Positions 1 to 12,682 of a DNA stretch of 64,000 bases are shown here, piece by piece. A program made the translations under genes and the position numbers. Source of the stretch: Entoloma clypeatum (Eukaryota > Basidiomycota > Agaricomycetes > Agaricales > Entolomataceae); the NCBI GenBank assembly GCA_963565915.1, contig OY751488.1, positions 4,588,001-4,652,000 of the forward strand, given 5' to 3'. The first letter of the stretch is position 1. The number at the start of each line of letters is the position of its first letter. Below the pieces are notes generated by a model. That model saw only the letters and a list, made by a program, of their open reading frames with translations. It had not been told where the DNA came from and made no database searches.

Positions 1-33
1 CCTCATTCTCCTCAAATTTTCCGTTTTGAACAG

Positions 34-467
34 GACCAAGAAAAGCTCCCCGAATCCCTGCAATTCCTCCCACCTACCAAAACCCGCGAGCCGGACGCCA
101 CTCTACGCCTCACGCACGTCGAGACGCTGCTACTGCTGTGCCACACCCGCTGGGGCCGCGACTTTCTGCGCGCGAATGGGGTGTATGAGATCGTACGGGC
201 CGCACATGAGAGTGAGACGGTTGACAAGGTGTGACATTTTTTGTTTTCTTATCGGATCTCGTTTTGATGCTTTTAAAGGTCTCGGAGCATATTGAGAGGC
301 TGGTACAGCTGTTGAAGGGTGACGAGCCAAAAGACCCGGGGGAGTTGGAGGAAAACCACGTGATTGAGCCTGGAGTAGTGGTGGGCGAGGACGGTCCAGG
401 TGATGTGAAAGATGACAAGAAGGAGGTGGACGAGGAGGATGAGGAAGATTTGATCATAGAGGTGTAA
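34..467 (+). CDS. HGH1: HGH1-like protein, C-terminal part (partial at window edge)
   Basis: Two exons are visible: 34-228, starting just after a pyrimidine-rich stretch ending in AACAG, and 279-467. They are joined across a 50-bp intron (229-278, GTGTGA...AAAG). The conceptual product contains LRLTHVETLLLLCHTRWGRD and a following block ending in VSEHIERLVQLL, which match the conserved C-terminal region of the HGH1 family. In yeast HGH1 is a chaperone helping fold translation elongation factor 2 in the cytosol; that role is family knowledge. The protein ends in an acidic Asp/Glu-rich tail of about 20 residues. The 5' part lies outside the window. No frame break is seen in the visible part. 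Confidence 0.8.
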
Positions 468-1047
468 CATCCGCGATTTATGTTAAGTGGTAAGTATGTA
501 TTGTCCTTTTCTTCCCAAAGTTAGGCCGCAATGAATGACACTTTTGTTAGATTGAATCATTGTAATTGTGGATACTAGGGACGCCAAGCTCTGGTAGAAA
601 CGTTTCCCTACGATAACCAAGAACTTTGGCAAACAAAAAGCTGAAAATAGAATATTTCCTCGCTGTGTACAGTCGGTCCTTCCACTCATTTCGTGAGTTC
701 AGAGGGGCATAGAGGCCATTCGGAGTCTCCACCACCGCATTTTTTCGTCCTTTCTTTCTTCCCTTCAGATTTATCACACCTTCGATTTTACTTATCCAAC
801 TCTTCCTTCATGGGGCCCACCAGACTCACGGTTTGAATCCCGGTGCAATCCTAAGATTTTCTTTTCCTTTTGCATTCTTCACGAAAGAACATTTGCAGTA
901 AATCAGTAATTTAACTTGAGTTCCGCCAATCGTCAGCGCTCCGTTTAGTATATGGAAAATTAAAAAAAGACCAAAGCACAGCTGAGCTGCAGGAACGCGA
1001 TTCTGCGTGCTCAATCATGACAGTCGTGAGGATGTCGAGAATGTTAA
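468..1047. other. Intergenic, no gene recognised
   Basis: Only short open frames occur, none with recognisable protein features. Around 826-845 there is a tRNA B-box-like string (GGTTTGAATCCC) without a matching A box or acceptor stem, which I do not call. Confidence 0.4.
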
Positions 1048-1129
1048 GCATCAATGGGGTAGTGGTAACTGGGTAGTTACAGAGTTCACTGGGATCGACT
1101 CACCGGGGGTTCAATTCCCCCTTGATGTA
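1048..1129 (+). tRNA. tRNA-like gene, isotype uncertain (possibly intron-bearing or degenerate)
   Basis: A seven-pair acceptor stem is seen (GCATCAA with TTGATGT, one G-U pair). There is an A-box-like TGGGGTAGTGG and a perfect T arm (GGGGG, loop TTCAATT, CCCCC) with a consensus B box. The span is 82 nt, longer than a normal class I tRNA. The region between the D arm and T arm does not form a clean five-pair anticodon stem, so either an intron of about 10 nt or decay must be assumed. A T-run follows about 25 nt downstream and could terminate RNA polymerase III. The anticodon cannot be assigned safely. Confidence 0.45.
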
Positions 1130-3395
1130 TAGCGTGAGCATAATTGCCGATCCTTTTTCTCCATGGAAACATTATTTAACATCCGGCATATGTTCAAATG
1201 CTCAAGAATCCGAATCCAAGCGGCATTGTGGGATAATGCCTTCCACTCCACCACAAATCCTTCGTGATGAATCAGGGGCCGCCGCTCAATTCCGAGTTCG
1301 AAGTTTACGTAGAACTCGGTCTTTCCAGACGAGCCCTGCCAAAAATTTTCGTCACTCAATCTATTGTGAGCATGCGGGGATCTCCGACTGACTTTGAACC
1401 TTTGTGGTTCGTGATGTGTGATATTTACTAAAAGTAGCAATGATTCCTGATCGATGATCTTCCCTTGGCTCAGCTTCGTTCAGCCTCAGGACCTGGCAAG
1501 CCCAGTAATGTCACTCTCCGAGTCCCTCCGTCGTCAGTCCTCCTTCGGTTTCGCGGCGAATGCACCAAGGGCTAATTTGTTCAATCAAGCTCTCAGCCCA
1601 TGATATATTCGAGCGTAATTATTGGTGTTTCCACTTCATCTCGTTAGTGATTTGCCTGCTCACGGCCCTGGCCTGGAGTTCGTGAAGCCGTGGGCCATGG
1701 CTCACGCTGTGGCTTGAGGTTGCGAATTATCAGCTTCAAGGTTGACGTCGAAATGCGTTGATTAATCATACTGTTCCATGTTGAATCAGGTCGTGATTTT
1801 TCTTCCAAGATGCTATCCCGATCACTCACTGCAAGGCCTCAATTCGTGCTTGGTCTCTTTGTCCCGCATTGCGCCTAACTGTCACACACACTGTGGGCCA
1901 CGACGGACTTGTAAACGGAGACGGCTGGCTGGATGTGGACAGACAGACAGACGAGCACTTTGAACGGCACTCGGTTGCGCTTTCGTGTGTTTTTTTTTTC
2001 TCCTTCTTTTTACGCCTAACATGATTCGACCTTCATCGCTCCCGCGTTCGGTCGGACCTAGGCACGACAAATGCCCCAGCCTCGCCACATCACAAACAAT
2101 CCCCTGCCCTTCCAACCCCCCTGGCGTTACTAGCCCACCTCGCACGACCCACCCTTTGTTTGATTACTTCATCCTCTGTTCGACTCGCCCATAGCCTGTT
2201 CAACCCATCTACGAATACACGCTACCCAGGCCTCGACCGACCGCCAACGCGCCGCAGTCGGATTCAGACCCAGTCGTGAGCCCTCATTCCTGCCGCGTTC
2301 CTGGGCCGGCTCCTCTAAATACCGCCCCGCGTGCACCTTTTTCCGTACTAGCAACTCTCGCCCAACGCCGACCTAGCTGGGTGCCGTCAAAATAACTGGA
2401 CTTTGGTAAGAAAACCTTATCTGTTTGATTTCAATTTTATATGATGCGCTTTTGTGCAATTCGTAAAAATACACTCAATTTTTCATGTGCCATGTACTGC
2501 GTGAAGCACGGGGACCTCATCATCGAGCGTCAGTCCGCGCTTGAAGAAGGTTTGGACCAAACTGGGCGGTGGGGACTCGACGCGCTGTATGGCAACAGCA
2601 TTGTGTACACACGCCAGGCATTTTACAACAGTAAGGACATATTTCAAATATTTTCTCATAGGTCATGTTAATATATAGAAGGAGGGGGGGATGCCGCGAA
2701 AGCGACTGCCGTTCCTCTGCATAAATTTCGACATGTTTCTAAAAATCGAACTCGGGTATTGCCGTGCTGTGCAGCGGCCCACTCACCAGTTTCGTTTTTG
2801 TAACGCATCATTTAACAATATCACGCCACGCCGAACGTGGCAGCTGTCCATATAAGCTGGCTCCTTCAACCTACATAATAGTATCCCTTGAAGTTGCACA
2901 TCTCCCTGAATTCTGCCCTGTCTTTCAGAAGCGAGAAAACGCGATAGGCGCGCCGTTGAAAACGAGACCGCCGTTGCATTGGCATATCCTTCGATAGTGG
3001 CATCAAGAAAAGAGCGTCACCGTATCTTGCAATGTGAGCTGTATCTTTGCGGAACTGGTCACTCAGATCTCCAAAAAGCTAAGGGATAATAAGCTTGAAG
3101 CTTATGCGTGGTGCAGACTCGGATGGGAGCAGATGAATGCCGAAAGGCGAGTATTATTGCAAAGTATTCTAGCGTGCTTCCGAGTCCGACTGAATGCAGC
3201 CATACTAGTACTACAGATGTAGGTAGACATAAGTAAGACAGCCGGTGCTTCCACCCATGTACTTATGACAGGCAAGTTTGGAAATCACACGTAAAGTCTG
3301 GGGGCATGGAGACTAACGAATCCTCGCGGAATGAACCATTCGTCCATCAACGCCCGCTGAGCATGTTCTCGGCGGCGCAATCCATTTGGTCGATG
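1130..3395. other. Long stretch without a supportable gene
   Basis: No open frame here has recognisable domains. A C-rich, pyrimidine-rich tract at 1985-2200 looks like a promoter or leader. An exon-like open frame follows (2441-2671), bordered by GTAAG-like and TTTTCTCATAG-like splice sites. Its translation is not recognised and no partner exons could be joined. It may be relic coding sequence. Confidence 0.3.
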
Positions 3396-6300
3396 CTATC
3401 GAGCTAACGTCTTCTCGCTCTCGCTAGTGTGAGGGCTCCACACCTGCGCAATAGTAACATCGCTGTCAACAGTGGCTGAGCGTAACTTGACAAGGCGATC
3501 CCGTTCTTTCATAGCATCAATCGCCTCTTCAGCAATGTCCACCATTGTCTTGAGTGCCTCTGAATAACGCCGGTTGAAACAGCACATTCGAGAAGGAGAC
3601 ATCCAACCTACGTTCAATGCTTATTGCCAGCAGCGTCTTTAGCAGAAAGGCTCGGCCGTTAGCATTATCGCAAATATCCGCTCTTCGGAAAGTACTCACA
3701 TTGCGCGCACCACGGTCCTTGAGGATTTCCTTCTTGATTCCTTCCCCGAGTTTCTCGACATCCGCCACATCATTTATCACCTGTTTCAATCCGTCCGGCA
3801 TATCCGTCCCTGATAGGCCAATGACCCCCGGTTCGCTCATCAAGTACTTTGCATTCTCGTTGAGAGACCGCGCGTGGCGCCTAAGCTCCTGCGGCAGCGC
3901 TGCTAGACGTCTTTCCGCACGCCTTCGAGAATCCTCGACAGCTTCATGGATCATTATTGGCGAGTTCACCATTTCTTCGCGCGCCGCAGAGGGGTTCGGT
4001 CGCTTCCTCTCCGCTGTTTCCTCTTCGAGAGTTCGCTCGCGGTGCCGTTTGAGAACTCGAGAGAACAGATTGGAGTTGAAGGCACGTTCGTATCGTGATG
4101 AATAAGCTTCTGACAAGACTACCGGACACCCCAATTGAGACCAATAGAAGGACAGTTGGAGGACTCACTGGCTATGAGGATTGTCGTCGTCCCGAATCCC
4201 AGAAGAGACCAGACAACAAATACACAGCGCCCGGCCGGCGTTTGCGGGTATAAGTCGCCTTGGTTATAGTGGTCAACCAACTGGCGCTCCCGACTAGACG
4301 AGACCTACCGTATGCTACTGTGAAAGACATGAAACCTTGAACACGCATGGCAAAAGTTAGGCCCGGTCGCCGCCCCCAGGAAACAAAGACCCTTACAGAA
4401 ATACAACGAGATGCTATAAGACCATTTCTCTGTCACGGCAAATATTCCAGATCCCACCTGCGATAAAGAAAAGTTTAACATACGCTCCTTTGAGGGAAAC
4501 CGATGATCCCAGACCGTCCAGAATAGTAAGAACATTATCCACACTGCACACAATCTAACATAGAACGCGCGTTTTTCCTCCTTTTCCATTGCAACCTTCA
4601 CCGCTTCGAAATGCCCCGGAACTGGCTCCTTGGACGGGATATACTTGGCTGTTCCCATCTGTATAGGTGGAGGTCTGGTTTGCTTCGGGACCTTTGAGAA
4701 TTGGGAATGGTTCACAGTGACCCCAAAGCTGCCCGACATCGCCACCGTACGGCCGGGACGCGCATGGGTAAGGGGAATATCTGGAGACGGAGAGAGACTG
4801 AAGCGGATTTCACAATCGAACTTGTCGAAGACTGCAGGAGCCGGGAACGACATGTTGCTTTCGAATCCGGGAGGCAACAGCGTTCGCAAAGGAGCGCCTG
4901 CTTCCATGGCTGCAGTCTCCAAATGGTGCCAAGACAGGGCCTCGAGATTCAGGTGCATGCCATGCGGATGAGGGTGATCACCATAGCCAAGGCTGCTGTT
5001 GTAACGTCCATTTCCCTTGGGCCAGGGCCAGATCTTGTCAAAACAATGCCCGAAGAATGAACGGTGATGAACAGGGTCATCCACCCAGATCGGCTGACCA
5101 AGGTGGTGGAGACGGAAATCGACCGCGGCGCGCCAGCGCCTAAAGATGCGTCGTTCCCGGTGAATGGTCTTGCGATGCCTGTGGACAGCCTTGATTCGTC
5201 TGCGATAGCCAACCTCGATGCCTTCGAGAATCGTTTCACGCGCCAAGCTAACCGTGAGGGCGAGATTGATGATACCAAACACAGCGTACACGGCGGTGAA
5301 GATGCGAGCACTTGTCGAAACAGGGTAAATATCCCCGAAACCTGGAAGAAAGGCGATGAGATGGTATAATCGAGGAGAAGGGGGACAACCCAGACCTATC
5401 GTTTCGATGGTGACAACTGTAAAATAAAGAGCATCGAGAAATGTGAGATGCATCAGGAAAACTTGCACCAGAGCACCGAAAGCTATATAAGACATCATGA
5501 CCATCACGCTAATGACCAGACTGCGCTGCTTTCGTGTGAGACCACTCCCTACATGGTTACATATCAGTCCAGAGCCAAATGAACTGATGATATTAATCAT
5601 ACCGCTGGTTGCGAATTGAGGAGTTCGAATGAGATCGATAATCAAGGTGATGTTTGTGAAGGCGGAGACCGACGTTGAGCATACGGTCATCCAGAAACCT
5701 TGACCGAACGTAAAACCGTCCCCGAAACGATGTTCTACTCCGAAGACGGTCACAGCGGTGATGTTGATCAAATCTGCAGTGTGATGGATAGGAAATTAGC
5801 ATCGTTAAGTTCGCTAGGCAAGGTTCGCCTACATACCATGCACGGCGAGCAAAATGATGCATAGGATGGTCATATATTTGACTCTCATCTCCATGAAGCG
5901 ACCAACTAAGCAGATGTTGGCAAGAACACCAAATAGCATGCTGATAGCCAGTCCTGTGTCAAGGATGACGGTGTTGGGTTTGGTTTCGATGGTTTTATTA
6001 GCCTCGGTTCGGATATACCAGTCCGCTTTCAAACCTGGAATTTCAAGTAGAATAGAGAGCGGTATGATCATGCCAGAAATGATAGGAAGATATCGATATC
6101 GTGGAGCGTAGGATTCCAGGTCTATCGGAGGCGTTCGAGGATCCAAAGCCAACTTGATCTCCGTCCAAAATGAGGAGAGACCGGTAGGGAATGTGGTAGA
6201 GAAGAAGCTCCATGCGTTTAGGCGAGAGTCAGAGAGTGGCTGCCGATTTGGATGTTGTCCCATGTATTCTTCCCGCTCGAACTCCTGTATCTCGTTATCG

Positions 6301-6497
6301 TCAGGGCCCTCTTCGTTGCCGTCGGAGAAGTATTCCTCGAGGTCCGCTAAATGGGGAGCGCCATCTATGTCATCGAGGTCATTCAGAGAATTCGGACCTC
6401 CAGGTTCTGGGACGGCGGCGTCCGCCTCAGGATCTGCAGGATGTCTGTGCTGTGGTGCGACAGCGAACTGGTAGATGATGTTGGGAAGCAACAACAT
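3396..6497 (-). CDS. Outward-rectifying potassium channel, TOK type (two pores, multi-pass)
   Basis: Seven exons on the minus strand: 6497-5837, 5773-5396, 5341-4397, 4335-4309, 4258-4169, 4118-3612 and 3559-3396. They are joined by six introns of 50-63 bp and encode about 923 residues. The first exon begins with an acidic N-terminus followed by several hydrophobic helices. Pore 1 reads TIGFGD after an intron falling inside the filter. Pore 2 reads TVAYGD, pieced together over a 27-nt exon. A long hydrophilic linker lies between the pores and a charged cytosolic C-terminus follows. The fungal TOK family places eight membrane segments and two pore loops in the plasma membrane and releases K+ on depolarisation. 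The Met at 6497 is the first in frame; an upstream exon is possible. The alanine in the second filter is unusual. Confidence 0.8.
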
Positions 6498-6789
6498 GTC
6501 GCGGGAAATATCCCCTTAACACCTTTGGATGGATAACTCTCCGAAGAATTCTGAAAGGCATAGTCTTTAAATAAAAACTTGATGTTTGGTAGTCGAGTTC
6601 ACTGAACGGTTCTTTTGTGACTGTCACGCACGATCACTTGCCGATCACTGACTCGGACATTCCTTTCGCTGGCCTCATCATTGCAAGCATCGCAGGCAGA
6701 CTTGGTAGACAGGCGACGGCTGTGGATGCACACAGATTTGGAACATCCACTATCAATCGTGGCCAGTATTCCTTGGCATTAACACGTAG
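6498..6789. other. Upstream region of the K+ channel gene
   Basis: A TTTAAATAAA stretch near 6570 lies about 70 bp upstream of the channel start on the minus strand and could be its TATA-like element. Nothing else was recognised. Confidence 0.3.
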
Positions 6790-7090
6790 CCATAAGTACT
6801 TCTCAACGCAGGTCTTCTCTTCGCTGGTCCGATCCTCGCCGCGATTACCCTAGTCCCTCGTCTCTACGAACCCATTGCCGACAGCTGATGTCCTCTTTGG
6901 CCCTGCGTACAAGAGCATCCCGTTCGTCGCCGCGACGTCATACCCAACCCCGGATCAATGTAGGGTTTTGATCGATTTCGCGTATGATCGGAATGAAGGA
7001 AAAGGTCATGGCGAGAGAAAGACTGGTCGGTGTAGTTCGAGACAAGGTCATGATCTAGGAAGATGACATGACGTCAAGCAAAGCTATCCT
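6790..7090 (+). pseudogene. Decayed orotate phosphoribosyltransferase copy (URA5/pyrE type)
   Basis: Fragments in shifting frames match the OPRTase fold in the right order. They are LNAGLLFAGPIL near 6800, ADVLFGPAYKSIPF near 6888-6930 (family: DVLFGPAYKGIP), FAYDRNEGKGHGE near 6977-7013 (family: AYNRKEAKDHGE), and a damaged PRPP-binding loop KVMI-stop-EDDMTSS near 7045-7077 (family: IIDDVMTAGT). A stop codon and at least two frameshifts separate these pieces, so no functional pyrimidine-synthesis enzyme can be made. The N-terminal third is not recognised. This is presumably a second copy beside an intact gene elsewhere. Confidence 0.65.
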
Positions 7091-9653
7091 AGGGCGCGAT
7101 CGATATCGCCGTCGCGTCATGCTTGACCCACCAAGCTCAAAAAGCCCACCGAAAGATATTACCATCCAGACAAGTGAAGAGAATATGTTGGTACCATTTA
7201 ACCGAAAACTGGAATTGAACCAATATTTAAATCTTACAAGGAATTCGTTTTGAATAGGGAGTCGCGTCACAACTACGCGTCGCGTCACCCTTGCTAACTT
7301 CCTCAAAGGTTGACAAAACATGCCTCAGAGGCACGCCATACGCTGGGGTCAAGTCCAAGTTCCGCTGTGACATTGCTTCGTTCGCATTATCCGCTCGGTG
7401 CCTATCTCTGCCACAGATTGGTTTACAAAAACTTTCCGTCCAAATGTGTCGAGCTCGGGAGAGATCCGCGTGAATAGGCTCAAGGAAGATTGGAAGCCAA
7501 TTTATGACAACACCGCCTGCAGCGTCATCATCCTCAGCCTCATCACTATTCTCAGCCTCGTCATCTCCAGCATCCACAGCAGCTCCGAGTATCGCAGCGT
7601 CATCACTGTCCTCTGTCTCTTCCACCTCCTCCCTCAAACCCCCAAACCACCACACAGAAATCAGCCACTACTGCCCCTGCTTCAAATCAAACAAGTTGCA
7701 GGGAGAACAAAGGGTTATGTGTGGGGGAAAAGGAGCGATATGTATCACTATCACTTGCAGATGCAGAGGTCGGGAACGCCGGGGACAACGACCGGAACGG
7801 GACTCCAGGCTGCTGCACCTGCGACTGAAATGGCAGCGAAGAGAGCTGCAACAGGCAGTGCGACGACTCACGCCGAGAAGAGGAAAAACGCTATCAAGAG
7901 GCTTGACCTCACTTACGAGCGATTTGAATTATGGTTCTTCGTTGCCTCGATTCCTGTGCCTTTCACGCACGCAAGCATACGCTTGATCGCCAGAACACAT
8001 CGCATTCATCGCATTCTTGGAACTTCCTCGCTCTGCTCATCTTTTCCTTCGGTATGGTATCATCTTTTACCGTCACTACACAAAGAATCTAATTAACAAG
8101 TCAGGGAGATACCATCGGGCGTTGGACGATCAACCGCGGCAGATCATTCTGCCGTTTGCAACTGTTATCACCATCGCTTTGGCCGTGGTGGGTTCATCTT
8201 ATTGACACCGACGTGGCCATTAGGCGTAATCAGGGCCTTCCTTGGAGACTATCTCGAGAACTTTGGCGAATCACCATGTGGAAAGGTAAGCGGGTTTTCT
8301 GTTCCTCGCCTTACCGGAATATCTGATAAGTTCAACTCTTTCAGCTTCCCGTTTATTTAAGGTCCTTTGGGACGCGATGTACGGTAGCAGCACGATGTGT
8401 TTTGCGGCTAGCACTTCGGTACGAAGCGCTGATGTTTCACCCAGTCTTGCTCATTAGTTGTTCTTGAAGGTATGAACGACCCTCTACCAGCCTGGACTGT
8501 TAGTTGTACGCCTGGGTCGCCTATGTCACTCCCGCTACGAAGGGTGAGTGCGCCTCTTGAATTCCTGCATCTGAACGGAACCCTATTCCAGTCCTTTCAC
8601 AGGGCATGATTCAGATCCGGGAGGACCACCGCGCGGAAGCTTCAAAGAAAAAGAAGTAGCTGCGTATGTCACGAGCGCCTCCATGACGGCTTTAGGGACC
8701 AAAATAACGACTCTCATCAATTGCATACTAGATAGAACATCTAGAAGTCGTTTACCATATGCTGGCATCAACCCCAGATACCTTCTACGAGGACCTACAC
8801 ACATGCTGGATCCACCATTGGCCTGGGGGTTGAGGGTGTGATGTCTCGCGATGTTCGGGTTCAGAATTTCGGTATCATACAGCGCCAGAATGCAATCCAC
8901 GGGGTGTTTTAGATAAAAGGGGTGGGTGCTTTTGATATATTCCTATGGGTTCTTGGTCTGCGTGGAAGTTTCCTGGTTAGCTTCGATACGAAGGCACGGG
9001 CGGTGCGAGAGAACGGCGGCGAGGAATCGCTCAAACCTCTGACTTGGCAGGAATTGGCTAGTCGACGGCGACGACTCTCGATGATCAAAGGTAATGATGT
9101 CCCCCCGTATCGATAAAACAACCATGCCCCACCCCGTGATTCTAGACGGTATCGTCGAAACATGATTTTAGTGATGTAAACCCGATACAGAGAGGTTGAC
9201 TCAGACGACCCGCGATCTGATTCGTCGCAGAACGATCGTATTCCAAGCGTTGTTTGTTATATGCAGAGCATAAAGCCAGAAGTGCCCAGAAGTTTAAATT
9301 TGTAACAGTTCAAGAAGGTTTTCGCCGGGCCGTTGAAGTCAGACGTCACATGAACTGAGGCTCGCAGGACTCATGGGAGATGCTGCTGAAATAGCGCAAA
9401 GAAAAGTTAAATTCGGAGGCAGGCAGTACCCTACGTGACGCGAGGTAGCGGCGTGAAGGTGAGTAGGACCAAGGATTACAATATAGAATTCTTCACCAGA
9501 TAATCACTATATTTCGGAAACTGCTCAATGCGTTCTTCGTTACTTAGCATTCAAGTTTGCTGAATTTAAAGCGTTGAGGTTATTCTTCAAGTCAAGGTGA
9601 GAAAACACACTTTCGATCTCAAACGCGAGAGAACGGAAGAGGCAATTTGACGA
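7091..9653. other. Stretch with gene debris, no intact gene
   Basis: No clean multi-exon gene could be built. The plus strand at 7504-7700 gives a Ser/Ala-rich open frame, and 8017-8205 a short hydrophobic one. Two separated places (about 7330-7360 and 8735-8775) encode a similar short peptide in the plus direction, PYAGV and PYAGI preceded by a T/R-rich segment. These may be two relics of one ancestral gene. I cannot name the family. Confidence 0.3.
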
Positions 9654-11432
9654 TCAACCATCGATTTGCGCTGTAAATGGATCAGCGGAGATGCGATCGA
9701 CAAACGGGATCGTACTGGTGGCACGCCGTTTCTTGTCATCAGCCCTAACGCCTTCACAATGGATGAGCGCATCTGCTATTTCGGACCATAAATTCTTTTC
9801 AAGACCACAACCGAATCCTTCGATGTGATGCAGGGAAGGAAAAAGAGCGTCGATATATCTGGCAAAACGAGCTGCATTGTCCGGGGGAACTGGACCTAGG
9901 ATACGGAGTATTTGCAGGCGATGGGATAAGATGCGCGGTGTAGGTGGGAGCGGATGAATTTGGAGAGAAATATTATACAAGACCCTGAGCTTTGGACAGC
10001 GTATTGCGAAGTTTTCTAGCGCGGTGAATGTGGCCGTGGGATCTTCCGTTGAACCCTGGGCCCCAAATTTCAGTTGCTCTATATTGGGCCATGCAGACGC
10101 GAGCTGGAGCAGATCTTCGTCCGAAAACTTGCTTGCATCAAATGGCAAGGAAACCTTGGTTAATTTTGACATCTTGGCTAGACCACGACACAATGAGGTG
10201 CCGCCACTAGTCATGAAATCACAAAGCGTCTCCATCTTTAGTTCAACCAGTGTTTCAGACCATTGAGAGATTGTTTCGATATGGAGGTGCAATGCATCCG
10301 CCAGCGTGGATCTACGAGCAGCGTACTGAAGAGAGACTGAAGAAAGAGGTGAATGGGTGAAGCTTTGAAGCATGCGACCAATATCTGTTGCCTGCGCAGC
10401 AAGAGTCAACTGCTTTAATCGAGGCATGTTTGTGCTAATAGGCACGACACATTTCCAGGAAAAAAAGCGGCCAGTCAGTGCCAATCCATGTAGCTGCTGC
10501 AGTTGAGACGCGGCCGTCCACCCAGCCACCGAGATCTTATAAGCACAGTGGATGCTAAGATATCGGAGGCTCGCGAGCCGCGGAAGTGCTTCCCACAGAG
10601 AAGGCGATAATAGGGCTTCATTGGCGATTGAAAAATGGCTGAGGCTCAGTGCTGTTTGTGATAATTTATTTAGGAGTAAGGTGGCGTCTTGACTGAAATC
10701 ATTTTGACCAACAGTAATCTGGCGGAGTTGTGTGGACACGAGGAAAAATAACGGAGGAGATAGTGGGAAGGAGAGAATTCGTAGGCTTGGTAAGAGTGGC
10801 TCGCCTTTCAGCAGAACCGCGACCTGAAGTAAGGCGAAATCCTCGATTCGTTCAGAGTGTTTGCATTCCAAGTGTTTTATGCGACGTGCATAGGATAACA
10901 ATCTTCCCCAGTGCGCAGCTTCGACGACGCCGACCAATGCCTGTCATATTGAGCTCAGGCCCGAGACCGGAGAAGTCGACAAGAAACTCAACAAACATAT
11001 TGTATTGTATCTCGAGCATTTCCCCTCCGGCTAAATGTCGGCAGAATCGATAGTAGCGGGACGAGTGATTCTTGACGATTCCAAAGAATGTCAAGCGCGG
11101 GGGATAGGAGTCTTCTGCAGGTTCTTGCCATCTGTAGAAGAGTATTTCGAGTTCCTCTGGAATAACTTGATGACTCGGAATCATCGACTGAATCCCAGGC
11201 CACTGCGCGCAATATTTGAAGAATAATGTCTGGACTATTCAAGACACGATTTATGGTCCCCGACCTAGTCAAACATAATAAAAATAAGTGTTCCAGTCGT
11301 ACTAAATACTGACCTCCAAGCATTCTTTGACTGTGGCCAATCAGTGATATCTTCATGCTGCACCTCTTCTTTTCTCGTCTCTGGTGTTCCTTCTTTCTTC
11401 GGCAGTGATTTAGCTTTTTGTATACATTCCAT
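9654..11432 (-). CDS. F-box protein with leucine-rich C-terminal region
   Basis: Three exons (11432-11314, 11264-10997, 10940-9654) join in frame over 49- and 56-bp introns to give about 557 residues. Exon 2 has an F-box-like start (PDIILQIL ... MARTCRRLLSPALDILW). Exon 3 carries irregular leucine-rich repeats such as LRYLSIHCAYKI and MPRLKQLTLAAQ through most of its length. F-box proteins normally link Skp1-cullin ubiquitin ligases to substrates bound by the repeats; the substrate here is unknown. The second intron uses a weak GTTTGT donor. The same intron position occurs in the broken paralogue at 16742-18300, which supports the model. The start Met at 11432 is the first in frame, but the N-terminus is uncertain. 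Confidence 0.7.
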
Positions 11433-12682
11433 GTTCGAACAACACGACTGTCCGGGCTCTGTAAATGACTGCAATGATAGTTGCGCCAGGTCCAAGCCAC
11501 TGGAGGGACGACGGTGGAAGTCGGAGCACGTGACAGAGCTGAAGTTGGATGGCAAACGCTTCAAATTTTCAATTTTGACCTTGGGTACGTACTACGGGGG
11601 CTAATCCTTCTTCGTTCAAAACCCATGTCGTCTCGAGCTCTGGAGATTGCGACGAGTATCTCGGACTGCACCGGAGAATTGTCAGCTACTATTGGGCAAA
11701 TTCAGATGTCTTTCTACCTCGAGCTCGTCTAGTGATGTTGTACCAGCCCACGGGCTCGCTTGGCACTTCTTTGAACACCCGTCTCTTCGAGACCTGCTCT
11801 GTAAACTCTGCTACAGCAAGAAGGGCTGCGGCCTTCTGCCTGGGCGGCCTGGCTTTATGTGCTTTCGTTCATGGTCACAGTGGATCCTCATTTTCTAATT
11901 CATCGCTAAGTACAAATACTGCGCACACAACCCTTCCGGCTGCTCACATCTTTAAACATTTACATCTTCTCAAGGCTCAAACATCGTATGACATGGCGTC
12001 AGCCTATCAATTAATCAATTACCTCGAGGCTTGAAGGCTGGCAGGGAGCGGTCCTATCCTGGTTCTGTTTGTGAATAAGGTAAGGAAAATATGTACTGCA
12101 CGCGGTGCCATACGGCTCACAATCAAGTTCAGATAATCGACCTCCGAGTCTGTGATGTTTCGCAACTTCACATATTTGTATGGATCAAGGATCAAAACGC
12201 CTTCACTTGCCAAGACATCATGCATCAAGTTTCTAACAGACATTTCTGGTTCAGGGGTATGCTCCTTGATCTGTTGAATATTGAATTGTAATTAAATCTG
12301 ATGTGACAGTCAGCCACGATGATGCATTCACGGATAGATCACCCGATTTGACAGTACAGGCCCAACACTGCTTCCACAGAAATACTTATGGAATATGTAT
12401 GTTTGACCAATTGTATCTGTCGATTGTTCTCCGCTACTCAGCGCCTCTCAGCACGGTTTCGTTGACGAGCCCTCACCGGGAAGCCTTGAAGATACCGACC
12501 AGTCAATGAACTGGAAGCCAAATGCTCTATATGGAGCTTCGCGTTCTTATCAGCCTTCCCTGTGCCTATCAATTCCACTTTCCGCAAACGCTACAGGCTG
12601 TCAATCAAAACCCCCCGTTTTCCCTCGATTTTGTCTCGACTCGTTGTATCAAAGCAAATCATACCCAGCATCATTGAACATG
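11433..12682. other. Intergenic, no gene recognised
   Basis: Short open frames exist on both strands (for example 11732-12034 plus and 12243-12019 minus), but none shows a known domain, codon pattern or convincing splice structure. Confidence 0.3.

Noticed and set aside
826..850. B-box-like string suggesting a tRNA
   Set aside because: No A box at the right distance and no acceptor or anticodon stem.
3617..4105. 162-codon plus-strand frame opposite the K+ channel tail
   Set aside because: No motif, and it conflicts with a well-spliced channel gene on the other strand.
7227..7655. Asp/Ala-rich minus-strand frame, considered as an acidic protein
   Set aside because: Low complexity mirrored by a Ser/Ala-rich plus frame; no start context or introns support either.
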